A stretch of 15,093 bases of DNA. Origin: Opitutia bacterium (GTDB lineage: Bacteria > Verrucomicrobiota > Verrucomicrobiia > Opitutales > Seribacteraceae). The translations under genes were made by a program, and so were the position numbers. This document shows, one piece after another, positions 1-6,954 of the stretch (position 1 is its first letter; each line of letters starts with the position of its first letter). The DNA is taken from contig JABGUO010000080.1 in assembly GCA_018646565.1 (NCBI GenBank), positions 1-15,093 on the forward strand, given 5' to 3'. The notes beneath the pieces are model-generated. The model was not told where the DNA came from and did no database searches. It worked only from the letters and a program-made list of their open reading frames with translations.

Positions 1-138
1 CTGCTCTGATTCCCCAGCTTTTGATGAACGGTTCAAGCAGGGCAACGATCGAGAAACTTCAACAATTACAGACCCATCTACCCGAATCAAAACACACCTA
101 ATTCCACCAGTTCCTAAATCAATTCCCAAGTAAGCCAC
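1..138 (-). CDS. FGGY-family carbohydrate kinase, N-terminal fragment
   Basis: Reading the minus strand from a GTG at 138 gives 46 uninterrupted codons to the window edge, so the rest of the gene lies to the left. The product starts VAYLGIDLGTGGIRCVLIRV and continues with VDGSVIVEVSRSL. This is the phosphate-1 loop of the ASKHA sugar kinases (D-L-G-T followed by a small residue and two beta strands), as in xylulokinase- or rhamnulokinase-type FGGY enzymes, which phosphorylate a sugar with ATP in the cytoplasm. The substrate cannot be told from this fragment. The GTG start is chosen because no ATG lies in frame just upstream and the family normally begins a few residues before this loop. No Shine-Dalgarno sequence is visible. 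A ROK or other ASKHA protein is possible but fits less well. Confidence 0.72.
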   Translation of the reverse strand, partial: MAYLGIDLGTGGIRCVLIRVDGSVIVEVSRSLPCLNRSSKAGESEQ

Positions 139-483
139 AAAACATAATCTTATACAATAAACCGAATTGGCAACATCAACTCGTTTTTAGGTTTCTCAGC
201 ACAAGGAAATTAAAAAATCTCATCATTTAGTATTTTTATCGTTTGCAGGGTATTTAAATTTAATTTTCTTCTTCTAATGAACCCTCCCATTTGCTGAATG
301 GTAAATTAGTCAAATACAAGATTTTTACCGGTAGTCCCAAAGGTCCTAAGCAATACTTCACATACAAGCCAAAGTTTTTCGTACCTCTCAGAAATTGTGC
401 CTATGTAGTCAGGAAAATCAGCCAGATTGCATTTTTACCTTGCTATCTAGTGTATTTATTGTTTTAGTTTAATAATAAAATTT
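139..483. other. AT-rich intergenic stretch, no convincing gene
   Basis: These 345 bases separate the divergent sugar-kinase gene (minus) and the 185-residue protein gene (plus). They should hold promoters for both. Two open stretches overlap on opposite strands around 264-467 (plus) and 309-431 (minus). Neither has an ATG start or a ribosome binding site, and neither resembles a family I know. No strong inverted repeat, tRNA-like fold or clear -35/-10 pair stands out. The last 50 bases before the plus-strand gene are very AT-rich. Confidence 0.5.
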
Positions 484-1041
484 ATGGAAAAAATTATTCG
501 AAAAGATTTTGAACTCGGTGATGTAGTGGTCGAAAGAAATACCGGAATTGGGCGTAAACGAGTCGGTGAGATTATTTTCATGACAGAAGGGAACAGACCA
601 AAACTAAGACTCGTAGAATTAACTCCCAGAAGTTTGAGTCCAAAATTTAGCGGTAACTTTGGAAGGTTGCGCATCTTTTCCACACAACATGAAAAGTGCA
701 GAAAATTAAAAGTTCTAAATATTCGAAACCGGAAAATATTCCAGTTAGGGGATGTAATACGGCATCGAAGAAATGGTTCTTTTAAATTTGGAATTATTGT
801 TGGATTCCATCACCCAGATGGTCTCTACAGTGATTCGTGGGAAAAGGGTTACAACGGCAAAGACACCATTGAATGTGTGGAAATTATCGGCAGGTCTGGC
901 TTACCCCGCAAACGAGATACTGAAGGCAAAGTAAAGAAATTTGAAATCGGACCTTCTCATGTCAAACTTTGCGAGATTCTACCGATGGACCAAAATGGCG
1001 GAATTCGCATAAAAGACTATTACTTATTTTTAGAACAATAG
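484..1041 (+). CDS. Hypothetical protein with two repeated beta-rich modules
   Basis: I do not recognise this 185-residue protein. It has no signal peptide or membrane segment, and it is basic (many Lys and Arg), so it is probably cytoplasmic. Two halves begin with the same motif: F9-E-L-G-D-V-V and F86-Q-L-G-D-V-I. Each is followed by a basic turn, a hydrophobic strand (VGEIIF at 28-33; FGIIVGF at 102-108) and a further strand with V-E (LVEL 43-46; VEII 132-135). This pattern suggests a duplicated small beta-barrel, as in SH3-like, Tudor or KOW folds, which often bind nucleic acid or protein; that is inference only. The ATG at 484 sits in AT-rich DNA without a Shine-Dalgarno sequence, like most genes here. 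The gene stands alone, 143 bases ahead of the cryptochrome gene. Confidence 0.72.
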   Translation: MEKIIRKDFELGDVVVERNTGIGRKRVGEIIFMTEGNRPKLRLVELTPRSLSPKFSGNFGRLRIFSTQHEKCRKLKVLNIRNRKIFQLGDVIRHRRNGSFKFGIIVGFHHPDGLYSDSWEKGYNGKDTIECVEIIGRSGLPRKRDTEGKVKKFEIGPSHVKLCEILPMDQNGGIRIKDYYLFLEQ

Positions 1042-1184
1042 AATTTTAAATTTCCAACCTTCTTCATCTTTAAAACTAAAACTCTACCTAAACGAAAATT
1101 TTTCAATTGGTGGTTATTTATATTTACTCGGAAAGTTGTTGGGTAAACATTGCCCCTGCTTGGATATGGTACAAAATAATATAA

Positions 1185-2456
1185 ATGCGAACCGGCATCT
1201 TTTGTTTTCGAAACGATCTGCGACTGCACGATAACCGAGCACTGCTAACAGCGCTGGATGCTTGTGACAGACTCCACTTAGTTTATGTATTTGAGGACAG
1301 ACTTTGGCGAGGATCTGCTCCCCATAGAATATCAACACATCGGGCAAGGTTTATACTAGAATCGTTGCAATGCCTAATGGAACAAATCAATAATCGGGGT
1401 GGCGGACTCAACATTATCTATGGAAATATCGAAGTTTCCATTCCACACTTCATGGATAAACACGGTGCTGAAACCTGCTTCCTTTCTAAGGAAAGTGCAT
1501 GGGAGGAACATAAGACTGAGGAAGCACTTTCAAAAGTCGTACCAACAACCCTGGCTAGCAATGGTACTCTACTCCACCCTGATGACCTGCCATTCGCACT
1601 TAGTGATCTACCGGAAACCTTTACCCAGTTCCGGAAAAAAGTGGAAAAAAAGTGGATCGTACGACCGTGTCTCACACTGCCAAAGAGTCTAAATAGTTGC
1701 GACAGCACTCATGCTAACCTCCCCACCCTATCAGATTTGGGCTTTTCCAATAATACTTTGGACCCAAGAAGTTATTTCACCTTCCATGGAGGATCATTAT
1801 CTGGACAGAATCGTATCAAGAATTGGCTATGGGACAAACAGTGTTTAAGCACTTACAAGCTTACTAGAAATGAAATGAGTGGGGCTGATTTCTCTTCGCG
1901 TCTTTCAGCCTGGCTAGCGACAGGCTGTTTGTCTCCTCGGGAAATCTATGAGGAAATAAAAGGATATGAAATTCAACATGGGGCAAATGACAGTACCTAC
2001 TGGTTAATTTTTGAATTATTATGGCGTGACTTTTTCCATTTCCTCGCCCGGGTACACGGACCCAAGATTTTCCAAAGTTGTGGAATTCACCCTGAAAGAG
2101 AGAAGGGATTAGAACCAGACGATGCGGAAGACCAATTCCATAAATGGAAAAATGGAAGAACCAATAATCCGTTTGTAAATGCGAACATGAATGAACTTCG
2201 AGTAACTGGATGGATGAGCAATCGAGGCAGGCAAAATGTGGCCTCTTACTTAATTAACAACCTCGAACTTGACTGGCGTAAAGGAGCACAATGGTTTGAA
2301 GAGCAACTTATTGATTACGACCCATGCAGTAACTATGGAAACTGGCTTTATCTTTCAGGTTTCGGGAATGATCCCCGACCTGGTCGGTACTTCAACTTAA
2401 AAAAGCAAGCAGCTACTTACGACCCACAAGGAAAGTATACAAATACATGGAGCTAG
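1185..2456 (+). CDS. Cryptochrome DASH / single-strand-specific CPD photolyase
   Basis: This is a blue-light flavoprotein of the photolyase/cryptochrome superfamily. DASH members repair cyclobutane pyrimidine dimers, mainly in single-stranded DNA, using FAD and usually an MTHF antenna. The N-terminal alpha/beta domain starts with CFRNDLRLHDNRAL (residues 7-20). The FAD domain shows N229-E-M-S-G-A-D-F-S-S-R-L-S-A-W-L, W280-R-D-F-F-H-F, G342-WMSNRGRQNVASYL and D378-Y-D-P-C-S-N-Y-G-N-W. The tail GNDPRPGRYFN (394-404) and KQAATYDPQGKY (407-418) distinguish DASH from ordinary class I photolyase. The protein is 423 residues and stops at TNTWS, where relatives usually continue with a few residues such as LPEL; extended plant-like tails are absent. 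No Shine-Dalgarno sequence precedes the ATG. The stop lies two bases from the stop of the opposing small membrane-protein gene. Confidence 0.96.
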   Translation: MRTGIFCFRNDLRLHDNRALLTALDACDRLHLVYVFEDRLWRGSAPHRISTHRARFILESLQCLMEQINNRGGGLNIIYGNIEVSIPHFMDKHGAETCFLSKESAWEEHKTEEALSKVVPTTLASNGTLLHPDDLPFALSDLPETFTQFRKKVEKKWIVRPCLTLPKSLNSCDSTHANLPTLSDLGFSNNTLDPRSYFTFHGGSLSGQNRIKNWLWDKQCLSTYKLTRNEMSGADFSSRLSAWLATGCLSPREIYEEIKGYEIQHGANDSTYWLIFELLWRDFFHFLARVHGPKIFQSCGIHPEREKGLEPDDAEDQFHKWKNGRTNNPFVNANMNELRVTGWMSNRGRQNVASYLINNLELDWRKGAQWFEEQLIDYDPCSNYGNWLYLSGFGNDPRPGRYFNLKKQAATYDPQGKYTNTWS

Positions 2457-2458
2457 GT

Positions 2459-2761
2459 TTACCAGTTCCTTATCAGTTGATCCCAATAGGTTTCAAGCGT
2501 TTCACTATCTGGAAAGGACTTAGATACAATGGCTTCTTTACTTAATGCATCGTGGTAATGGAAAATTATCTTTTTTTCGCCATTTAATTTCTTGAAAAGA
2601 AAAACTTGTGATTTATTAACACAAACGGAATTCCCTTTTTCGTCCACTCCTGCCATAATAACTTTTAGCTTTGTTTCTGATTTTTCCAAAAACGACCCCA
2701 TGAAAATGCCTGCTAAAAAAACCAACAAAACACCGGCCCAAAGATTATTTTTCAATTTCAT
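2459..2761 (-). CDS. Small hypothetical membrane-anchored protein
   Basis: This 100-residue protein is of no family I recognise. Residues 7-24 (LWAGVLLVFLAGIFMGSF) form one hydrophobic segment after a short basic start (MKLKNN). That predicts an N-terminal signal anchor with residues 25-100 outside the cytoplasm; there is no lipobox cysteine. The remainder is polar, with a possible beta region VCVNKSQVFLFKKL (46-59) and an acidic C-terminus rich in aromatic residues (ETLETYWDQLIRNW). Reasons to believe it is a gene: ATG start, a coherent topology, and a tail-to-tail fit two bases from the cryptochrome stop. It diverges from the GNAT gene across 111 bases. The function is unknown. Confidence 0.68.
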   Translation of the reverse strand: MKLKNNLWAGVLLVFLAGIFMGSFLEKSETKLKVIMAGVDEKGNSVCVNKSQVFLFKKLNGEKKIIFHYHDALSKEAIVSKSFPDSETLETYWDQLIRNW

Positions 2762-2872
2762 GATTTTATAAGTTTGATCTGCTGATAGTTATTTAGAATA
2801 AATTCAAACAATTGGATAAGAGTAAGAGTTTTTCAAGAATATCCTCAAAGTTTAGGTTTTCTTAATCTTGCA

Positions 2873-3436
2873 ATGAACAAACTCTTTAGCATGGATCGAT
2901 TAATTCCAGTGATTACAAAACTTGTCACTCAGTCACTAAAAACAAATCCCTTTCTATCAGATTGGACTACTGAGTTGTGCAATTGGATCCAAAATCAAAA
3001 AGACTTAGTCTACTGGTCGGGCAACACCTTCTCTGGTAAACCCTTTAATCCAAGGTCGTTAAAACTGCATTGCTTACAAAAAAACATATCTCCTATGGGA
3101 TGGTTGGATCAAGAAGGTAAACTTTTAGTTTATGGAGAAATTGTAAAGAAGCCTAACTGCAATCGGTTAAATTTTTGCCGAATCATTGTCAGACCGAATC
3201 AAAGGGATCAAGGTTATGGGAAAAAATTCTGTAAGTCATTAATTGAAATAAGCCAAAAATTAGGAAATTATAGAAGTATAAGGCTCAATGTTTTGTCTAA
3301 CAATAAACCTGCAATTTCATGTTATGCTAGTTTGGGATTTGAAATTATCGGTACATTGCCAAATGCTCGTAGAATCGATAACAAAAACCACGACTTAATG
3401 ATTATGTCTTTGAATTTTCCCCTAGCTAAAGAATGA
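2873..3436 (+). CDS. GNAT-family N-acetyltransferase
   Basis: This is a predicted acetyl-CoA-dependent N-acetyltransferase of 187 residues. The acetyl-CoA loop is in RIIVRPNQRDQGYGKKF (residues 103-119), with the Q/R-x-x-G-x-G element at R111-D-Q-G-Y-G116. Motif B follows as NNKPAISCYASLGFEIIG (143-160), the usual helix and strand that close the cofactor site. Residues 1-70 form an N-terminal extension before the GNAT core, so the substrate cannot be inferred. A second in-frame ATG (Met7, 2891) would remove only six residues. The stop overlaps the start of the Nudix gene in an ATGA (3433-3436), so the two are almost certainly translated together. Acceptor candidates include a small molecule or a ribosomal protein N-terminus; neither is supported specifically. 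Confidence 0.87.
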   Translation: MNKLFSMDRLIPVITKLVTQSLKTNPFLSDWTTELCNWIQNQKDLVYWSGNTFSGKPFNPRSLKLHCLQKNISPMGWLDQEGKLLVYGEIVKKPNCNRLNFCRIIVRPNQRDQGYGKKFCKSLIEISQKLGNYRSIRLNVLSNNKPAISCYASLGFEIIGTLPNARRIDNKNHDLMIMSLNFPLAKE

Positions 3437-3897
3437 AAAAAGTAAGTGGTGGATTAGTATTGTACCGAAGGAATTCTAACAAAGATAAAATTCATTGTTT
3501 AGTAGCTCACCCTGGTGGCCCTTTTTTTAAAAATAAGGACGAAGGATGGTGGAGTATACCCAAAGGTGAACCCGAGCCAGATGAAGATATTTTTTCGGCT
3601 GCCCGGCGCGAATTCGAGGAAGAAACCGGAATGGCTCCTAGTGGCCCTTTTTTAGATCTTGGCTCAATTATCCAAAAAAACGGAAAAGAAGTTTTTGCCT
3701 GGGCTTTTGAAGGCGATTGGCCAGATGACCGCCTACCCGTCTGTAATGAAATTACTATGGAATACCCAAAGGGATCTGGTAAAACTTGGACATTCCCAGA
3801 AATTGACCGTGTCGAACTCTTGCCACTGTGCGATGCCAAAAAAAAACTTAGTAAACAGCAAGCTGAGTTACTCGACCGATTAGTAAAACGAACTTAG
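3433..3897 (+). CDS. Nudix hydrolase, COG4119-like (predicted NTP pyrophosphohydrolase)
   Basis: This 154-residue cytoplasmic hydrolase should cleave a nucleoside diphosphate linked to another group, using Mg2+ or Mn2+. The Nudix box is complete: G45-x5-E51-x7-R59-E60-F61-x-E63-E64-x-G66-M67, which supplies the metal-binding glutamates. The family-level signature before it (SGGLVLYRR at 5-13, AHPGGPFFKNKDEGWWSIPKGE at 25-46) and FPEIDRVELLPL (121-132) after it match what I recall of COG4119. The true substrate of that group is not settled. The start is fixed by the ATGA overlap with the upstream acetyltransferase. A strong GGAGG sequence lies just past the stop but serves no obvious start codon. 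Confidence 0.93.
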   Translation: MKKVSGGLVLYRRNSNKDKIHCLVAHPGGPFFKNKDEGWWSIPKGEPEPDEDIFSAARREFEEETGMAPSGPFLDLGSIIQKNGKEVFAWAFEGDWPDDRLPVCNEITMEYPKGSGKTWTFPEIDRVELLPLCDAKKKLSKQQAELLDRLVKRT

Positions 3898-3903
3898 AAA
3901 CCC

Positions 3904-3910
3904 AAGGAGG
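3904..3910 (+). promoter_or_regulatory. Orphan Shine-Dalgarno-like AAGGAGG
   Basis: A perfect anti-SD complement lies seven bases after the Nudix stop. No ATG, GTG or TTG occurs at a workable distance; the nearest TTG (3926) is 15 bases off and opens only five codons. The next gene starts 51 bases downstream. Elsewhere in the window Shine-Dalgarno sequences are scarce, so this may be a standby ribosome site, a remnant or chance. Confidence 0.35.
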
Positions 3911-3961
3911 AGAACTAAGCTAAGATTGCAATCCCTCAATTAAATTTTTATACAGAGTATT

Positions 3962-4567
3962 ATGCCTACTTTAGACCACTCACCTGATCGTTTAACTCCA
4001 AAGCTTTGGATTGTTGGATTAATTATTATTGTTGGGTTTAGCCGTCATCTTCCACTTGACTACCCTGGTCTCTTTAATTTTTCCCCCGCCTTGGCAATTT
4101 TCATGTTTTGTGGAGCATACATGAAGGGTCTTTTCTCGTGGGTAGCTCCAATCGTGGCGATTTTCCTTAGTGATTTATTCTTGAGTTCCTCTTATGGGAT
4201 AAACTTCCTTGAACCATTCATGCTCGCTACTCTTGCCAGTTATATAGCCATATGGATATTGGGCAGAAAACTCGGAAATAATAAAAGTGCTTATTCTTGG
4301 ACTGCCGGGGCTGTCGGGTCTGCCATTCTCTTTCATGTGGTTACCTGTGCTTTTGCTTGGATAATTAATCCTGCCTACATTAAGAACTTTTCTGGTCTTA
4401 TCCAAGCGACTGTACTTGGCGAACCAGGATACGCCCCAGCCTATTTATTCCTTCGGAATTCTATTCTTAGCACGGTATTCTTTGGCCTTTGTTTTAGGTG
4501 GATTAAGATTACAGTTTTTTCGGAAAGCTTCACTCTAAGAGCTTCCACACCTGCCACTCAGCGCTAA
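3962..4567 (+). CDS. DUF6580-like integral membrane protein
   Basis: This 201-residue inner-membrane protein has about six predicted helices: 15-31, 40-56, 58-75, 84-101, 112-134 and 161-181. The sequence FNFSPALAIFMFCGAYMKG (38-56) and the late GYAPAYLFLRNSILSTVFF (156-174) match what I recall of DUF6580. That family looks like the substrate-binding S component of ECF vitamin transporters, but its substrate is unknown to me. No ATPase or T component is encoded nearby, so any transporter would need shared modules elsewhere. The ATG at 3962 follows an AT-rich leader with only a weak AGAG. The gene could be a read-through product of the GNAT-Nudix unit (64-base gap). It faces the rlmB-like gene tail to tail across 12 bases. 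Confidence 0.78.
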   Translation: MPTLDHSPDRLTPKLWIVGLIIIVGFSRHLPLDYPGLFNFSPALAIFMFCGAYMKGLFSWVAPIVAIFLSDLFLSSSYGINFLEPFMLATLASYIAIWILGRKLGNNKSAYSWTAGAVGSAILFHVVTCAFAWIINPAYIKNFSGLIQATVLGEPGYAPAYLFLRNSILSTVFFGLCFRWIKITVFSESFTLRASTPATQR

Positions 4568-4579
4568 GAGTATAGCCAG

Positions 4580-5149
4580 CTAGGAAGACCGTTGCCTTCG
4601 GGCTTCGAAAAGACAAACTCCAGTGGCGACGGACACATTCAAACATGCAACCGTCCCGCTCATTGGAATATAAATCAATTCGTCACAGTGTTTGGCTGTC
4701 AATCGACGTATTCCAGTTTCTTCTGCACCCATAATCAATCCACACGGCCCAGTCATCGAGGAATCATAAAGAGTCGTGGTTGCCTGATCACTGGTGCCTA
4801 TCAAACGAATACCCCGCTCGGTCAACTTCTCCATATACCGAGCCAAATTCCCAACCCTAGCAATAAGTAGTCTTTCCACCGCACCGCAAGCAACATGTCT
4901 AACTACATCTGTTAAACCAGCCGAACGGTCATTGGGCAAAACAACCAAGTTAACACCCACACCATCTGCCGAACGCAAACAAGCTCCTAAATTCCTAGGG
5001 TCCTGCACTTGGTCGAGGAGAAGAATAAAAGGATCTTCCTTCAAGGCATCAAGCTTCTCCAAAGACTCTTCTTCGCCTAAAGTAGATACTGGTGCATCAG
5101 GATTTGCATGAGTCCGTCTTCCCAAGGATTTAGAATATCTGCGCTTCAT
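4580..5149 (-). CDS. rlmB: SpoU/TrmH-family RNA 2'-O-methyltransferase, RlmB-like, short N-terminus
   Basis: This SPOUT-fold enzyme should transfer a methyl group from SAM to a ribose 2'-OH; the closest match from memory is RlmB, which methylates G2251 of 23S rRNA. All three family motifs are intact. Motif 1 is N53-LGACLRSADG with Arg59. Motif 2 is LIMGAEETGIRRL (138-150). Motif 3 is IPMSGTVACLNVSVATG (161-177), including Asn171, which forms the trefoil knot. The protein is 189 residues against roughly 240 for RlmB: the L30e-like RNA-binding domain is replaced by about 38 basic or acidic, probably unstructured residues. An in-frame TAG directly before the ATG shows this is a true start, not a mis-called one. 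The target RNA may therefore differ. It lies 38 bases after cysI on the same strand. Confidence 0.9.
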   Translation of the reverse strand: MKRRYSKSLGRRTHANPDAPVSTLGEEESLEKLDALKEDPFILLLDQVQDPRNLGACLRSADGVGVNLVVLPNDRSAGLTDVVRHVACGAVERLLIARVGNLARYMEKLTERGIRLIGTSDQATTTLYDSSMTGPCGLIMGAEETGIRRLTAKHCDELIYIPMSGTVACLNVSVATGVCLFEARRQRSS

Positions 5150-5187
5150 CTAAAAAAACAAAATGATGAAGTCAAAAAGCTATCGAA

Positions 5188-6897
5188 CTATTCGTGAAAG
5201 TCAGTCCCTTTAACCGTAGCATTAACATAGTTTTTTCGAATACAAAAATCTCCAAATCTTTCCTCAGGGTCACGATTAGCAGCAAAATCTTCGAGCACGG
5301 GTTGCAACTCATTAACAATTTCTTCGTGAGTAATCGCCGGACGGTACAACTTATTCAAACGGGTACCATCAAGACCAGCGCCCAGGTATAAATTGTATTT
5401 CCCTGGTGCTTTACCAACCAAACCAATTTCGCCAAGATATGGACGACCACATCCGTTGGGACAGCCCGTTGATCGTATAGCTATTGATTCCCCTCGTAGG
5501 CCTAGACGATCAATAATCGTCTCAAGTTCGTCAACCAATTGGGGTAAGTAGCGTTCACTCTCTGCAAGAGCTAAACTACATGTGGGCAAAGCGGTACATG
5601 CAATTGAATTGAGCCGAATACCAGACAACTGGTCAGGTAGTGTCATTCCGTGATCACTGAGAATTCCAACAAGTTTTTCCTTATCCTCTGCAGCTACGCG
5701 GGCAATGATTACATTTTGATTGGCGGTAAGGCGAAATTGACAAGGGATTTCTTCTGCAATTTTTCGCAGTGCTACACGACCACGACTGCCTTCTTCGTCT
5801 CTTAGACGTCCCCCCTCAACAAATAAGCCATATGCCCATTTCCCATCAGCATCCTCGGTCCATCCATACCTATCAGTAGTGGAATCAAATTTAAAATCTC
5901 GAGACTCTTGCAACTCCCAACCAAGACGACGGTTCAGTTCTTCAAGCATCCAATTCGCACCGCGATCCTCAACCGTGTACTTCAACCGTGCATGTCTTCG
6001 GTCTGAGCGGTCACCAAAATCGCGTTGTATTTTAACGACCTCTTCTGCGACTTGAACCACCTGATCAGGAGAGCAAAAACCAATCACATCAGCTAGCCTT
6101 GGATAAGTGGTGGTTTTGCCATGAGTCATGCCCAAGCCACCACCTACCAAAACATTATAACCCACAACCTTTTCGCCATCAGGTATTCCAACAAAACCAA
6201 GGCAGTTGGAAAAAACATCCACATCATTTCTGGGGGGTAATGCCACAGCAATTTTAAATTTCCTTGGCAAATATGTCTTACCGTAAATGGGCTCTTCAAT
6301 TTCTTCGCCAATTGCTCCCTGTTTTTCTCCATCCAGCCAAATCTCAGCATATGAAGAAGTTTGAGGAGTCAAATGATCATGAAGATTTTGAGCAACATCG
6401 AGTGCTTGCTGGTGAAGTGATGATGCAAAGGGATTGGAAGGAGACATTACATTGCGATTCACATCACCACAAGCTGCCAAGGTATCAAGAAGGGTATCAT
6501 TGATTTCCTTCATCGTTTGCTTGAGGTTACGCTTAAGCACACCGTAGAGTTGAAAAGCCTGACGAGTCGTCAGCTTCAAAGTACTTTCTCCAAATTTATC
6601 GGCTAGTTTATCAATACCAATCCATTGACTGGGAGTACAAACCCCTCCTGGCACGCGTATGCGTATCATAAATGAAAAGGCTTTTTCCTTCTTTTCCTTA
6701 ATCAAGGAAGCTCGTATATCACGGTCGTCCTGCATGTAGGTACCATGAAACTTAGTCAGCTGAGCATCCTCTGCCGAGATGGACCCGGTGGAATCGTCGG
6801 ACAAGCTTTCCGAGATTGTTCCTCTCAAAAAGTTACTTCGTTCCTTGATGCCTTCGTTGGCGGATAATTTCTTGGGTTTGTTTGGATCGGAGATCAT
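5188..6897 (-). CDS. cysI: Assimilatory sulfite reductase hemoprotein (beta subunit)
   Basis: This cytoplasmic enzyme reduces sulfite to sulfide by six electrons in sulfate assimilation. The 569-residue protein is close to Escherichia coli CysI (570) and aligns along its whole length from memory: SNFLRGT (21-27), KFHGTYMQDDRDIRA (49-63), PGGVCTPSQW, DVNRNV (145-150) and TYLPRKFK (208-215, basic residues contacting siroheme or sulfite). The four ligands of the [4Fe-4S]-siroheme centre are C434, C440, C479 and C483 (in ACTALPTC and TGCPNGCG). The NADPH-type partner CysJ is not in the window, so the electron donor is unresolved. The gene sits 57 bases behind tsaD and 38 ahead of the rlmB-like gene, all on the minus strand, suggesting co-transcription. 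The start has no Shine-Dalgarno sequence but matches the family N-terminus. Confidence 0.97.
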   Translation of the reverse strand: MISDPNKPKKLSANEGIKERSNFLRGTISESLSDDSTGSISAEDAQLTKFHGTYMQDDRDIRASLIKEKKEKAFSFMIRIRVPGGVCTPSQWIGIDKLADKFGESTLKLTTRQAFQLYGVLKRNLKQTMKEINDTLLDTLAACGDVNRNVMSPSNPFASSLHQQALDVAQNLHDHLTPQTSSYAEIWLDGEKQGAIGEEIEEPIYGKTYLPRKFKIAVALPPRNDVDVFSNCLGFVGIPDGEKVVGYNVLVGGGLGMTHGKTTTYPRLADVIGFCSPDQVVQVAEEVVKIQRDFGDRSDRRHARLKYTVEDRGANWMLEELNRRLGWELQESRDFKFDSTTDRYGWTEDADGKWAYGLFVEGGRLRDEEGSRGRVALRKIAEEIPCQFRLTANQNVIIARVAAEDKEKLVGILSDHGMTLPDQLSGIRLNSIACTALPTCSLALAESERYLPQLVDELETIIDRLGLRGESIAIRSTGCPNGCGRPYLGEIGLVGKAPGKYNLYLGAGLDGTRLNKLYRPAITHEEIVNELQPVLEDFAANRDPEERFGDFCIRKNYVNATVKGTDFHE

Positions 6898-6954
6898 AAT
6901 GTATGATTTATTTCTAAGGATTTTACAAGGTGTGGCAAGTAATGCATTTTAAAA

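Noticed and set aside
25..45. GGTTCAAGC resembling a tRNA T-loop
   Set aside because: No acceptor or anticodon stems fit around it, and it lies inside the sugar-kinase reading frame.
1020..1347. Minus-strand open frames across the 5' end of the cryptochrome gene
   Set aside because: They run antisense to a strongly conserved gene and give no recognisable protein.
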